In this document: in pieces, positions 17,779 to 27,972 of the stretch | How the letters are laid out: each line of letters begins with the position of its first letter | Numbering within the stretch: the stretch's first letter is position 1 | Source of the DNA: Kiritimatiellia bacterium | GTDB taxonomy: Bacteria > Verrucomicrobiota > Kiritimatiellia > UBA8416 > JABMPJ01 | Length of the DNA stretch: 34,493 nucleotides | Direction of reading: 5' to 3' | Assembly (NCBI GenBank): GCA_029939545.1 | Contig: JAOZSS010000001.1 | Span: 4,747 to 39,239 of the forward strand | Made by a program: the position numbers and the translations under genes | The notes under the pieces: generated by a model | Told to the model about the DNA's origin: nothing | The model's input: only the letters and a program-made list of their open reading frames with translations | Database searches by the model: none

Positions 17779-19059
17779 ATGAAATCAAAAGTAGCCATCT
17801 TACGTACCTCGCCAGCCACGGTCCTTGAAGATACGCACCGCCTGATGAACCTGGCGGATTACCAGGAGGCGTTACCCAAAGAGAAGGATACGGCCCTCAA
17901 GATCAATATCAGCTGGCATTTCTTCATGCCGGCCTCATCGACCACGCCTTGGCAGCTTGATGGTGTCATTCGGGCCATGAAGCGCGACGGCTATGATTCC
18001 AGCCTGATTCACGGCTGCCACAATCGCACCGTCGTCATTGATTCGCATTTTGGCGAGGAGCAGAACAAGCAGATCAATGTCATCCGCAACCACGGCCTGC
18101 GCAATATCCACCTCTACGAGGGCGAAGAGTGGATTAACGTCCGCGAGGCCGTGGGGGACCTGGCTGACAAGTTCCTCTGTCTGAATGATGTCTATAAAGA
18201 TGGCTTCATGATCCCAAAGAAGTTCATCGGCTCCAACATCATTCACCTGCCCACGGTCAAAACGCATGTCTTCACCACGACCACCGGCGCCATGAAGAAT
18301 GCATTTGGCGGACTGCTCAACGAACACCGCCACTGGACGCATCCGGTCATCCACGAAACGCTCGTAGACCTACTGATGATTCAGAAGAAAATTCACAGCG
18401 GTCTCTTTGCTGTGATGGATGGAACGTTTGCCGGGGATGGTCCCGGTCCACGCTGCATGGTGCCACACGTGAAGAATGTGCTGCTGGCCTCATCCGACCA
18501 GGTGGCGATTGATGCTGTCGCCGCCAAGCTGATGGGTTTTGATCCACTCAAGGATATCAAATTTATCCGGTTGGCCCACGAGCTGGGCCTCGGGTGCGGC
18601 GATGTGCGCGATATCGAAATCGTGGGCGATGCCGATGCCCTCAAGGAAGACTGGAAGTTCGTGGGACCCTACAAGAAGATGACCTTTGCCAGCCAGATGC
18701 AGCACAGCATCTACTGGGGCCCGCTCAAGAAACCGGTCGAGTGGACGCTCAAGACCATCCTGGCCCCGTGGGCCTACATGGCCAGCGTACTCTATCACGA
18801 CACCTACTGGTATCCGACCCACCAGAAACTGGTTCATGAAATCCTGCATAGCGATTGGGGCCGTCTCTTCCACAACTGGGAACAACTCGAGATTGTGGCA
18901 GACGATCTGGCACGCGCAGGTTGGGATGACGTGGGCGCTGACCCGATGGAATTGAAACCTGAAACGCTGAAACTCATGCGCAAATCGATGAGCCTATTGG
19001 GCACCTGCATGCGTGAAGCACCCGAGTTCGCGGCCAAGAAACGCAGGAAAGAAACCTGA
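17779..19059 (+). CDS. DUF362 domain-containing protein
   Basis: IIHLPTVKTHVFTTTTGAMKNAFGGLLNEHRHWTHP...VMDGTFAGDGPGPRCMVPHVKNVLLASSDQVAIDAVAAKLMGFDP pattern typical of DUF362. Confidence 0.85.
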   Translation: MKSKVAILRTSPATVLEDTHRLMNLADYQEALPKEKDTALKINISWHFFMPASSTTPWQLDGVIRAMKRDGYDSSLIHGCHNRTVVIDSHFGEEQNKQINVIRNHGLRNIHLYEGEEWINVREAVGDLADKFLCLNDVYKDGFMIPKKFIGSNIIHLPTVKTHVFTTTTGAMKNAFGGLLNEHRHWTHPVIHETLVDLLMIQKKIHSGLFAVMDGTFAGDGPGPRCMVPHVKNVLLASSDQVAIDAVAAKLMGFDPLKDIKFIRLAHELGLGCGDVRDIEIVGDADALKEDWKFVGPYKKMTFASQMQHSIYWGPLKKPVEWTLKTILAPWAYMASVLYHDTYWYPTHQKLVHEILHSDWGRLFHNWEQLEIVADDLARAGWDDVGADPMELKPETLKLMRKSMSLLGTCMREAPEFAAKKRRKET

Positions 19060-19066
19060 GCGGCTG

Positions 19067-20557
19067 CTAGATCCCGAAGAAATCCCAGATCTTACTGAGC
19101 AGCGCTTTCTCGGAAGGCTGTTCGGTGTGCTTGCTTTCGGCATCGACGGACTTCTGCAGCTTGGCGAGTTCGTCGGCGCGCTGCTTGAGCGCCTTGGCAA
19201 AGTCCTCGGCCAGGCTCTTCTTCTCTTCCAGCAGCTCTTGCAGGACGATCTGTGAAAGCTCCAGCACCCGGCAGTCGTTGACGGCCACCACGGTTGCACT
19301 ACGCGGTTCACCGGTCAGCAGACACATCTCGCCGAAGTAATCGCCCCTCTTGAGCTGGGCGACCTGCGCCGACCGCGTGTCCGGGCCAAGGTGAACCGTC
19401 GTGCTTCCCTCGAGAATGATGTAGAATGTGTTGCCGGTGTCGCCCTTGCGCACCAGGGCTTCCCCGGCACCATAAATCTTCTCCTCCATCCGCTCGGAAA
19501 CCTGGTCGCGTTCTTCCTTCGACAGGTGATTGAAGATCGGAATCTCGCCAAGCAGCTCCTTGCCGGCTTCGACCGACGCGGCGCGTTCGCGATCGGCCTT
19601 GGCCTCCACGTCGTTCATCGGACGAACGTCGCGAATCGGGAACGGGATCACGATGTCCTCGCGCTTGAAGTCGTACCAGACGCGATCCATCATGTCGCTC
19701 TGGATCTGCTCCAGCTTGGAGAAGTCGCGAATGAAGAACTTCACGGTGTAATCGATCGAAAAATCGCCATAGTTGTGCAGCCAGACCAACGGCGCCGGAT
19801 CCGCCAGGATCTCCGGAACCGCCTTGCACGCGCGCATAATGGAGGCGCGCACCTTGTTGGGCGGGACACCGTAGTTCACCCCGATCTCCTGCGTGAAACC
19901 ATGGCTCTGGGTGGGACGCGAGTAGTTGACGATGTACTCGCGCGCAATGGTGGAGTTCGGGATGATGATGTAGTCGAGCATTTTGGTCTGCAGCCGGGTC
20001 GCCCGCCAGGTCATATCTGTTACGCGACCCACAAAGTCGCCCACGCGCACCCAATCGCCGATCGAGAACGGCCGTTCGCCGGTCAGCGCGAGTCCGGCGA
20101 TCAGGTTGCCCAGCGTATCCTGCGACGCATTACCCAGGATATACCCGAGCACGATCGTGGAGAAGGCCAGAAACCTGAAGTCCACGCCGGGATACATGTG
20201 TTTGACGATCAGGTAGAACGCCAGAGACAGCAGCACCCAGCGGAAGGTCGCGCGCAATACGACCGGGACGGGCAGCCCGCCGCGCCGATGCCGGATCAAG
20301 GCGTCGAACAACAGGATGTCGAGCAAGCGGACACCAATGTACGCGAAGGTGCAAAACAGGGCCGCGTAGATGGCCCGTGCGTACCCCTGCTCAATGTGGG
20401 GACGCATGAAGAATGAGACCGATGAGACCAGAAAGAGAACGTTGAGGGACCCGCGAAACCGAGCCACAGCCTTTATCTGCTTGAGCAGAAACAGTGCTCC
20501 GCTGAGGACGCCGAACGCCACCACGGTCAGAATCGTATCCATTAGCAGGTCGTTCAT
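19067..20557 (-). CDS. MscS-family mechanosensitive channel with C-terminal cyclic-nucleotide-binding domain
   Basis: MscS core (GYILGNASQDTLGNLIAGLALTGERPFSIGDWVRVGDFVGRVTDMTWRATRLQT); CNB domain (FYIILEGSTTVHL...LKRGDYFGEMCLLTGEPRSATVVAVNDCRVLEL). Confidence 0.93.
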   Translation of the reverse strand: MNDLLMDTILTVVAFGVLSGALFLLKQIKAVARFRGSLNVLFLVSSVSFFMRPHIEQGYARAIYAALFCTFAYIGVRLLDILLFDALIRHRRGGLPVPVVLRATFRWVLLSLAFYLIVKHMYPGVDFRFLAFSTIVLGYILGNASQDTLGNLIAGLALTGERPFSIGDWVRVGDFVGRVTDMTWRATRLQTKMLDYIIIPNSTIAREYIVNYSRPTQSHGFTQEIGVNYGVPPNKVRASIMRACKAVPEILADPAPLVWLHNYGDFSIDYTVKFFIRDFSKLEQIQSDMMDRVWYDFKREDIVIPFPIRDVRPMNDVEAKADRERAASVEAGKELLGEIPIFNHLSKEERDQVSERMEEKIYGAGEALVRKGDTGNTFYIILEGSTTVHLGPDTRSAQVAQLKRGDYFGEMCLLTGEPRSATVVAVNDCRVLELSQIVLQELLEEKKSLAEDFAKALKQRADELAKLQKSVDAESKHTEQPSEKALLSKIWDFFGI

Positions 20558-20576
20558 GCGCTTCCCATGCTATCCG

Positions 20577-21620
20577 CTACAAACGATATCCAATCGACAA
20601 GGAAGCCGCGATTACTGAATTTTTGATTCCCGCACTGTCGGGATACGACATCTCTTGACCACCAGCTACAGACTGATACAGATCGCCTCTGATCGTGGGA
20701 ATCTCTTGCGCGTCGATGGCGCCCGAGATGAAAAGCGATTTCGTGAGATTGACACTGAGATCGAGTCCTGCCGCAAAGTAGTCCCCGCCTGAAAATTCCT
20801 CCCGATAACTGCGGTTGCCGGAATAATGATAATCATGGTCTACGGCCATGACGAACGGACTGTAGAGGAAATAGACCGAAGTACGAGCCCTGGACCACTC
20901 TGCCGCCACTTGGATACCCCCATAGGGAATGTGGAAGGTCTGGTCGTAGTCAATGCCGACATCAGCACCGAAGGTGCCCCTTTGATCACGAAACCCGGTG
21001 GGGCTGGAGGGATCACTGGAGTAGATATAGGTTCCACCATAATCACTCCACTCCCAGTAGTTACGCTTGTAGCCTATCAATGAGCTGATCACGAACGGCC
21101 CAAATTGAGGCAGATCCCACGCAGTATTGATGTCAAAGCTATAGGCGAGATCGATATCCACGCCGCTCTCGGAGTAGTCCGTCCAGGCACTGGTTGTGGG
21201 TCTGCCCAACCAATCGTAGTCCTCCATGCTGCCTGTGCCTTCCGTGACATTCATCCACATGCCGACATTCAGGCGGTCTCCTAGAACAATGTGTGACAGG
21301 GTGCGGACAAAGGAGTTGTCGATCCTGCCGAGAGCTTCACTATAGTCGACTGATAGCGACCCACCGGCCATGACGAGCGATTCTATGTCCCATATGAGTT
21401 CTGATAGTTTCAGATCCGAACCGGATTCCATATAGACAATCTCGTGCGCCTCTCCCTCGACACCAAGAATAGAGCCCTCTATGGCAAATGATACGCTGCC
21501 GAATCGATCCAGCGGCAATTCAGCGCTCTGGTTCGCGTGCAGGGCGAAAACCGGTCCGGCTAATAATGCCAGCGCAGACATGAGCCCGAACTGGAGGAAA
21601 CGTAGTGAGTAGCGAGACAT
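20577..21620 (-). CDS. Outer-membrane beta-barrel-like protein, unknown function
   Basis: 347 aa, signal peptide, alternating amphipathic strands, terminal SIGYRL. Confidence 0.6.
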   Translation of the reverse strand: MSRYSLRFLQFGLMSALALLAGPVFALHANQSAELPLDRFGSVSFAIEGSILGVEGEAHEIVYMESGSDLKLSELIWDIESLVMAGGSLSVDYSEALGRIDNSFVRTLSHIVLGDRLNVGMWMNVTEGTGSMEDYDWLGRPTTSAWTDYSESGVDIDLAYSFDINTAWDLPQFGPFVISSLIGYKRNYWEWSDYGGTYIYSSDPSSPTGFRDQRGTFGADVGIDYDQTFHIPYGGIQVAAEWSRARTSVYFLYSPFVMAVDHDYHYSGNRSYREEFSGGDYFAAGLDLSVNLTKSLFISGAIDAQEIPTIRGDLYQSVAGGQEMSYPDSAGIKNSVIAASLSIGYRL

Positions 21621-21696
21621 ATCGCCTCCTTAGTTTTGCGGTTGATTCACTCTGTGCCCATTACAGACGTTTTGCAAGTCGATTTCCAATCCCCTG

Positions 21697-24600
21697 TCAC
21701 TGCACCGTGAGGCGATAGAACCGCTGCGAGACATGTTCAACACTGACTGTGTGTGTCATGGTCCCGACAACACCTGGTATATTCGATGCGCCCCCGACCG
21801 GTACCCACGTTTCTGCCACATCAACCAGTGAGGTGCGCTCCTGCAGGCTGTAGAGACGATTAGGAAACCCGGACCACTCGAACACCACACCCGTTCCTGA
21901 CGCCGAAAGGCCACCGCTTGATGCGCCAAGGAATACGAGGTCGGCCGCAGCCTGCACCGAGAGATCGACCACCACACGGTTGGTGGCGTGCTCCGGATCG
22001 TCCGTGGCGATTCGCACCATGCCCGGCAGGTTGCCGGTGGGAATACCGGCGCTGTCGAGCCGGACGGTCATCATGCTGCTTTCACCGGCGGCCATACTCC
22101 CACTGTCTGGTTGCATGCCGAGCCATCCAACAGTCGGGGAGGGGAAAACGACGGCCATATCGTCGATATACCACCCTTCTTCAGCAACCGCCCTGTCTGA
22201 CCCGAACCGGAAGCGCAGGTGGACGATCTGACCGGCATAGGCCGACAGGTCGAATGCCGCGTCCACCCAGCCATCGCCATCGCCGCCAAAGCAGGGCGTG
22301 TCATAAGGGAAGGGCGACTGGTCATTCGGGGTGATCCGATGCGGATACCCGCCTACCGGTGCGATCTGAACAAAGCTTGAACCGTCATTTGTGGAGAGTT
22401 CGACAATCCCGCCATCCCAGTAGTGGTCGTCGTTTCGACCCTCGTCGTATTCGATATCGGCCCAGTACTGGAACGATAGGACCGCCCCACTCACGGGCAA
22501 GACCAGCGGCAGTTCAAGCGACGCATTGACCTGATTGATGTATTTGTTCTGATTTGGGTCGCCACACCACCACGCGCAACTCCCGGAATAGGCGCGGTTC
22601 GTGGAAATATGCCATATATCATTGGCCCCGCCGTGAATCACGCCGTTCGGTCCCGTCTCCGCTCCATCCATCCATCCGGCCTCGGCGCTCCAGGTAAGTC
22701 CTGTGTTTCCGTTGTTGGAGAGCGTGACCACGACATTGGACATCGTATCCGGTTGCATCAACGTATCAATGTTCGAAGGTGCATAGGCGAATATCGGATA
22801 GACCACGCCAAACGAATGAACGGTTGTCTGATTCGTGTAACCGGCCGAATCCTCTGCCTCAAGCCAGTATTCGAACTGTTCACTCACAATCCCCGGTGCG
22901 GGAATGGTGGCTTGGTACAGGCTTCCCGTACCGGCCGTCATGGCCACTTGATTCCATCCTCCCGGAACCTTGCGCCAATGCAGCGTGGCACCTCCCACAC
23001 TGAAGTTATCCGTCACGATCGCCAGCACGGGCCATGGGGCTGGACGGCCTTGTGGGTCTGCCAACGGCCCGTGGCTGATAACAGGTGGGACGGGGTACGA
23101 ATTCGGGTCCTGTGGGTCGGTTCGGTCGGCCAATTCCAACTCGTTGCGGAACCCATCGCCATCGGGATCATCTGTCGGCGTTGGAGTCAACCCGCCGAAG
23201 AAATGCCGCTCCCACCAATCGGGCAACCCATCGCCATCGCTGTCCTCGGCGTCCGGCAGATAAATCGCGATCGCCTGCCGCGCGGTGCTCATCACGACGG
23301 TCGCGGCAGGATTCGCCGCCACGTTGATTCCGTCCGGCCAACGCTGTCCGTCAACCTGCCATTCCACGAATCGATACTCGGAGGTGCTGATCGCGACCGG
23401 GTCCGGTGCCAACACCGTTTCACCCGCCATATCCGCTTCCCACCAGGTCACGGTGTCCACCACGCCGGTCGGTGAAGACGATTGCGTCAAGCTGTATTGA
23501 GACTCCCACCACCAGCTGAAGGCCGTATTTTTCTCAAGAACAAACGCCACACTGTTCGTATCACCGCGTGAAGGCGCACTGCCCAGCGCGGCCCACCCGA
23601 CGCATTCGTAGCGATGCTCCGGGGTCTCCTCGGCCAATCGGTCCGCCTCTGCCTCCACCGTGATGCCGCGCGGCAACTCGTGAATGCCGTAGTTGGGATC
23701 CACCGCGCCAATTCCACTCGGCCTACTGGCGATCCAGAGCATGACCGATTCGACCACTTCAAAGTGGTGCGGCAGTGACGGGGCGGTGACAGGATGCGTC
23801 CTGCTCACACCGCCGACGGTCTGCGCTTCAACATAGTAGTAGACGTGCCCGCCCAGCGGCTGAGCAGGTAGGGTCGCGCGGTACAGATCATTCGTAATTC
23901 GCACCATCGGTGTCTCCGCATACGAATAGATCGGCCCACCCGTGTTCCAGCGCAGTTTAACAGAACCGGGAACCAGAAGGGCAAAGGGGTCTATCGTGGC
24001 TTCGATCACGTAGTCGGTCACGGCATTGGTCGTATTCACGAGCGGTTCATGATCGATGACCGGATCGATGGTGTACATGGCCGCCGCCACATCGAGCCGT
24101 CCTCCGCTCACCATTCTACCCAACAAATAGGCGTTGGTTGCTACACTGGTCATGATGTAGCTGCGTACCTGCTCCCAGGACGCGCCGGGATACGCTTCCC
24201 ATATCAGGGCGCAGGCTCCCGCCACGTGGGGCGAGGCCATTGAGGTGCCGTTCTTGGTGCCGTATCCGCCGGGCACTGTGCTTAATATGCTGGTACCGGG
24301 AGCAGCGAGATCCACAGACGTTTCCCCATAATGAGAAAAATAGGCTAACTGATCGGAACTGGTAGAAGCTGCCACGGAGATAATGTTGCTCGAGTCATAC
24401 GTGGCGGGGTAAAACGGCGTCACATCGTTGTTCAAGGAGTAGTTGCCGGCCGCGGCCACAAAAAGCATGCCGACATCGCCCGTGTCTTCGATGGCATGCT
24501 TCAACAGGGATGAGTATCCGCCGCCGCCCCAGCTATTGTTAGTCAGTCGAATGGGCACGCCGCGCTCCCGCATGGTACGGGCATACTCGAGGGCATCGAT

Positions 24601-25635
24601 CGCGTCACTCGTCGCGCCGCTGCCCGAGTCGGCGAACATCTTGAGGATCATCAGCCGGGTGTTCCAGGAGACCCCTACCACACCCACACCGTTGCTGCCG
24701 ACCGCTGCAATGGTGCCGACCACGTGCGTTCCGTGGCTGGAGGGCCCAAGGACGTCGGCATCGTCGTTGGCGAAGTCCCACCCATACACGTCATCGATGT
24801 ACCCGTTGGCATCATCATCAACCCCGTTCGTCGGGTTCTCCCAGGGATTAACCCAGAGGTTCGTCGTAAGATCCTCGTGACCGTAGTCAGCCCCCGAATC
24901 GATCACACCCACCACCACCGATCCCTGCCCCGTCTCGATATCCCATGCCTTGGGACAGCCTATCTTCTCCATGCCCCACAGTTCACCGTACCGCATATCG
25001 TCCGGAGTTGTGTCCACCATCTCCACCAGGTAGTCCGGCTCCGCGACCTCGGTCACCCACGGCGATGCCCGGTAGTCTTTGACCCGCTGTGGCACGGTCG
25101 CCAGGTCAAACGCCGCAAAGGCAACCAGGTAATGGCCCTCGCGTTTCAGCCGACGCCGGATCGTGGCACCAAACTCCCGGTTCAGCGCCTCCAACTCCGC
25201 TTCCGTGGCCTCGGGATGCAGCCGCACCAGGATATGGTCCGCCACCATCGCCACCCGCCACACCGTAACCGCTTCATCGCGCGCCTTATCGAAACGTCGC
25301 GTCTCCTCGACACGAACAAACGGGTATTTGCCCTCCGTTTCCAGAAGCCGGGTGCGCATGGAGACACCATCAGCATCGGGAGCGCTCTCCCGCTGGGATA
25401 TGACCCGCGCGCCGTCGTAGGGTGACGGAGGAAGCGGTGGCGACAGGGGCGGCCCGGATACAGCGGCCGGGTCTGGCGGCAGATCACCCGTTGCCGGCAA
25501 TTTAGAGGAGACTTCTGTGTCGCGTGAGCGTCCGGTCTTCTCTTGCTCGGAGTCGGGCACAGAAGTGACGAGTAGGAGCGCTGCCACAGCAGCCGCAATC
25601 CCAACCCTGATCCAAGCTGTCCGACGATCGATCAC
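21697..25635 (-). CDS. S8 family serine peptidase (subtilase) with TSP3-like repeat and C-terminal domains
   Basis: Catalytic motifs VVGVIDSGADYGHEDL, SSHGTHVVGTIA, NGTSMASPHVAGACAL; calcium-binding-like DSDGDGLPDWWE...DPDGDGFRNELE. Confidence 0.95.
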   Translation of the reverse strand: MIDRRTAWIRVGIAAAVAALLLVTSVPDSEQEKTGRSRDTEVSSKLPATGDLPPDPAAVSGPPLSPPLPPSPYDGARVISQRESAPDADGVSMRTRLLETEGKYPFVRVEETRRFDKARDEAVTVWRVAMVADHILVRLHPEATEAELEALNREFGATIRRRLKREGHYLVAFAAFDLATVPQRVKDYRASPWVTEVAEPDYLVEMVDTTPDDMRYGELWGMEKIGCPKAWDIETGQGSVVVGVIDSGADYGHEDLTTNLWVNPWENPTNGVDDDANGYIDDVYGWDFANDDADVLGPSSHGTHVVGTIAAVGSNGVGVVGVSWNTRLMILKMFADSGSGATSDAIDALEYARTMRERGVPIRLTNNSWGGGGYSSLLKHAIEDTGDVGMLFVAAAGNYSLNNDVTPFYPATYDSSNIISVAASTSSDQLAYFSHYGETSVDLAAPGTSILSTVPGGYGTKNGTSMASPHVAGACALIWEAYPGASWEQVRSYIMTSVATNAYLLGRMVSGGRLDVAAAMYTIDPVIDHEPLVNTTNAVTDYVIEATIDPFALLVPGSVKLRWNTGGPIYSYAETPMVRITNDLYRATLPAQPLGGHVYYYVEAQTVGGVSRTHPVTAPSLPHHFEVVESVMLWIASRPSGIGAVDPNYGIHELPRGITVEAEADRLAEETPEHRYECVGWAALGSAPSRGDTNSVAFVLEKNTAFSWWWESQYSLTQSSSPTGVVDTVTWWEADMAGETVLAPDPVAISTSEYRFVEWQVDGQRWPDGINVAANPAATVVMSTARQAIAIYLPDAEDSDGDGLPDWWERHFFGGLTPTPTDDPDGDGFRNELELADRTDPQDPNSYPVPPVISHGPLADPQGRPAPWPVLAIVTDNFSVGGATLHWRKVPGGWNQVAMTAGTGSLYQATIPAPGIVSEQFEYWLEAEDSAGYTNQTTVHSFGVVYPIFAYAPSNIDTLMQPDTMSNVVVTLSNNGNTGLTWSAEAGWMDGAETGPNGVIHGGANDIWHISTNRAYSGSCAWWCGDPNQNKYINQVNASLELPLVLPVSGAVLSFQYWADIEYDEGRNDDHYWDGGIVELSTNDGSSFVQIAPVGGYPHRITPNDQSPFPYDTPCFGGDGDGWVDAAFDLSAYAGQIVHLRFRFGSDRAVAEEGWYIDDMAVVFPSPTVGWLGMQPDSGSMAAGESSMMTVRLDSAGIPTGNLPGMVRIATDDPEHATNRVVVDLSVQAAADLVFLGASSGGLSASGTGVVFEWSGFPNRLYSLQERTSLVDVAETWVPVGGASNIPGVVGTMTHTVSVEHVSQRFYRLTVQ

Positions 25636-25747
25636 ACCCTATTGTCTCAGAAAAGCAGAACGGGCAACAGGTGAGAATTGTAAGGATTTTGTACTATAGC
25701 GAGACTCAAACAGCATGATCGGCGCCGCGGCCAAACGCCCTCGATTG

Positions 25748-25822
25748 TGTCATCCCGAGCTTGCCAAGGGATCTCATAAACACCCAAGGCACAGGGGATT
25801 TCTCGCTTTACTCAAAATGACA
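25748..25822. repeat. Imperfect palindromic intergenic element (TGTCATCCCGAG...CTCAAAATGACA)
   Basis: Ends are TGTCATcccGAG and the reverse complement TGTCATtttGAG, lying between the subtilase and apt genes. Confidence 0.65.
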
Positions 25823-25846
25823 ATCTCGGCGTGCACGTATCTGTCG

Positions 25847-26368
25847 TCAGTACACCACCGGGGCAAAAACGGTGTAATCCACCAGCTTCTCGCGACCGTT
25901 GAGGAAAGCGAGTTCGACGACGAAGAGGATGGCCGCCACGGTAGCGCCACATTGCTCAACCAGCTTGGCCGAGGCTTGGGCGGTACCGCCGGTTGCCAGC
26001 AGATCGTCGACGATCACGACTTTTTCACCCGCTTCAAACGCATCCTGGTGCACAGCCAGTGTGGCGCTCCCGTATTCCAGGTCGTAAGTCTGCTCGAATG
26101 TCTTGTAGGGCAGCTTGCCCTGCTTGCGGATCGGTACGATGCCGATGTCCAGCCGCTCAGCCAGGGCTCCGGCAAAAAGAAACCCACGCGCATCGATCGC
26201 CGCCAGCTTGGTCGCACCAGCTGCGGTCACCTGCTCCGCCAAGATATCATTCGTGGCCTTGAACAGGGCCGGGTCTTTCAGAATCGGCGTGATGTCCTTG
26301 AAGATGATCCCCGGCTTGGGGAAGTCTGGTATGTCGCGGATGGCCTCTCTAATCTGTTCAGCGCTCAT
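25847..26368 (-). CDS. apt: Adenine phosphoribosyltransferase
   Basis: MSAEQIREAIRDIPDFPKPGIIFKDITPILKDPALF, DARGFLFAGALA, KVVIVDDLLATGGTAQASAKLVEQCGA; start 26368 rather than the long upstream ORF extension. Confidence 0.96.
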   Translation of the reverse strand: MSAEQIREAIRDIPDFPKPGIIFKDITPILKDPALFKATNDILAEQVTAAGATKLAAIDARGFLFAGALAERLDIGIVPIRKQGKLPYKTFEQTYDLEYGSATLAVHQDAFEAGEKVVIVDDLLATGGTAQASAKLVEQCGATVAAILFVVELAFLNGREKLVDYTVFAPVVY

Positions 26369-26423
26369 GGGTATCCTCTCTGTCTGGGTTGATGATGTAT
26401 AGAACATAGAGTAAGGTGTCCTC

Positions 26424-27317
26424 ATGAGCAAGGGTCGCATTCTTGTTACCGGGGCGAGTGGGTTTCTGGGCTGGAACCTGTTGCGGGCTCCGTGGGAAGA
26501 CTGGGAATGGATCGGCTGCTCCAACCGGTATGATCCGGAGCTTCCCGGGCTACGCCTGATACAGACGGACCTGACCGTTCCCGGTGCTGTCGTTGAGCTG
26601 CTGGATGCCGCCAAGCCCGACCTCGTGCTCCACACGGCCGCCCTGACCGACCTTAACGCGTGCGAAGCCGATCCCGCCGGCACGCAACAGATCAACACCG
26701 ACGTGCCCGCCACGCTGGCTCGCCGGTGTGCGGAACGGGGCCTTCGTTTCGTGTTTACCTCATCCGACATGGTGTTCGACGGCATCCGGCCACCCTATGA
26801 TGAAGATAGCCCGCCATGCCCTATCAACGCCTATGGTCGCCAGAAAGCCGAAGCCGAGGCGCAAGTCCTGGCCGCTCATCCCGGTGCTGCCATCTGCCGC
26901 ATGCCGCTGATGTTTGGCGCCGCCGGGCCCCACGCCCACAACTTCCTTCCGGAATGGATCGCTAAACTGGCCGCAGGCGAACCGGTTGCCCTCTTCACCG
27001 ACGAGTTTCGCGCACCGGTGTCCGCCACTGTGGCGCGAGAGGGACTCCGCATCGCCATAGAGTGTCATGTGAGCGGCGTGCTTCACCTCGGTGGCAAGGA
27101 GCGCTTGGCGCGTTACGCCTTCGGAGCGTTACTGTGCCAGGTATGGGGCTTTGATCCCGGTCTCCTGCAGCCGGTAACCCGGTCCGCGCTGAACTTCACA
27201 GCCGCGCGTCCTGCGGACACGTTCCTGGACTGCCGTCGTGCCTGGGCTCTCGGATACGATGCCCCACCCCTCGAGGAACAGCTCAGGACTTTGAAGGCGG
27301 AAGGGCGTATTTCTTGA
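26424..27317 (+). CDS. RmlD-like NAD(P)-dependent sugar-nucleotide reductase
   Basis: ILVTGASGFLGWNLL, LVLHTAALTDLNACEADP, FTSSDMVFDGIRPPYDEDSPPCPINAYGRQKAEAE. Confidence 0.85.
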   Translation: MSKGRILVTGASGFLGWNLLRAPWEDWEWIGCSNRYDPELPGLRLIQTDLTVPGAVVELLDAAKPDLVLHTAALTDLNACEADPAGTQQINTDVPATLARRCAERGLRFVFTSSDMVFDGIRPPYDEDSPPCPINAYGRQKAEAEAQVLAAHPGAAICRMPLMFGAAGPHAHNFLPEWIAKLAAGEPVALFTDEFRAPVSATVAREGLRIAIECHVSGVLHLGGKERLARYAFGALLCQVWGFDPGLLQPVTRSALNFTAARPADTFLDCRRAWALGYDAPPLEEQLRTLKAEGRIS

Positions 27318-27648
27318 TGGCCTCGAGCGCCTCATCGAGTTGAAACGGCTTGTGGAGCAGTGTGGCCACGTTGCTGAACTGTTTCATTTCAGCTTCGTCG
27401 TAATCCTCGAATCCCGCCATCACGATCGTCGGAATATGAATATCCTCTGCCTGCATCAGCAGCAACAGCTCCACGCCGTTGATGCGGGGCATGTTGATGT
27501 CGAGGAGCATGCACTTGCAGTCGGAAGACTTGAGAAAATCAAAAGCCTCGGCGCCATCACCCGCCGTCTCCACCCGATAGCCGTGGTGGACCAGCGAACG
27601 ACTCAACACCTTGCGCAGATCAGGCTCATCATCAACAATCAGAATCAT
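27283..27648 (-). CDS. Receiver-only response regulator
   Basis: MILIVDDEPDLRKVLSRSLVHHGYRVETAGDGAEAFDFLKSSDCKCMLLDINMPRINGVELL...LLHKPFQLDEAL; no output domain. Overlaps the 3' end of the convergent SDR gene by 35 nt. Confidence 0.92.
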   Translation of the reverse strand: MILIVDDEPDLRKVLSRSLVHHGYRVETAGDGAEAFDFLKSSDCKCMLLDINMPRINGVELLLLMQAEDIHIPTIVMAGFEDYDEAEMKQFSNVATLLHKPFQLDEALEAIKKYALPPSKS

Positions 27649-27714
27649 GACTCCATCCTCCAATGCATCCAGTCTAGGTCCGCCACCGTATCCCCGCAAG
27701 GCCATATTGTCGTG

Positions 27715-27742
27715 TTGACATCGCGCGCGCACATGCTATCTT
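27715..27742 (+). promoter_or_regulatory. Sigma70-like promoter for tRNA-Asn
   Basis: TTGACA (27715-27720), 16-bp spacer, TATCTT (27737-27742). Confidence 0.65.
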
Positions 27743-27761
27743 ATGCGCCCGTTTCAAGTGT

Positions 27762-27836
27762 TCCGGCGTAGCTCAATGGTAGAGTAGGTGACTGTTAATC
27801 ACTTGGTTGCTGGTTCGAGCCCAGCCGCCGGAGCCA
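27762..27836 (+). tRNA. tRNA-Asn (anticodon GTT), CCA encoded
   Basis: Acceptor TCCGGCG/CGCCGGA, anticodon loop CTGTTAA, T-arm with GGTTCGAGCC, discriminator G, terminal CCA. Confidence 0.96.
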
Positions 27837-27972
27837 ATTTTTTCCTTTTTTCTCACCGCCTTCCTCCACCACACACCCACGTTAGAGCTCTTTTCTGGTT
27901 TGCATGGCTGCGGGGCGGCGTTAACATCGGGGCGATGCTTCTGATATTGTAGGCGGTCCAGGGAGATGTGCT

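Noticed and set aside
19391-20416. 341-aa plus-strand ORF antisense to the MscS-CNB gene
   Set aside because: Composition looks like a GC-driven shadow of the coding strand; no recognisable domain.
22609-23475. 288-aa plus-strand ORF inside the subtilase gene
   Set aside because: Antisense shadow ORF of a clear protein-coding gene, with Arg/His-rich shadow composition.
25847-26785. 312-aa minus-strand ORF extending 139 codons upstream of Apt
   Set aside because: The extension is antisense to the RmlD-like gene; a normal Apt start (MSAEQIREAI) lies at 26368.
27837-27972. Integration (att-like) site at the 3' end of tRNA-Asn
   Set aside because: No duplicate of the tRNA 3' end and no integrase nearby; the next gene is lon.
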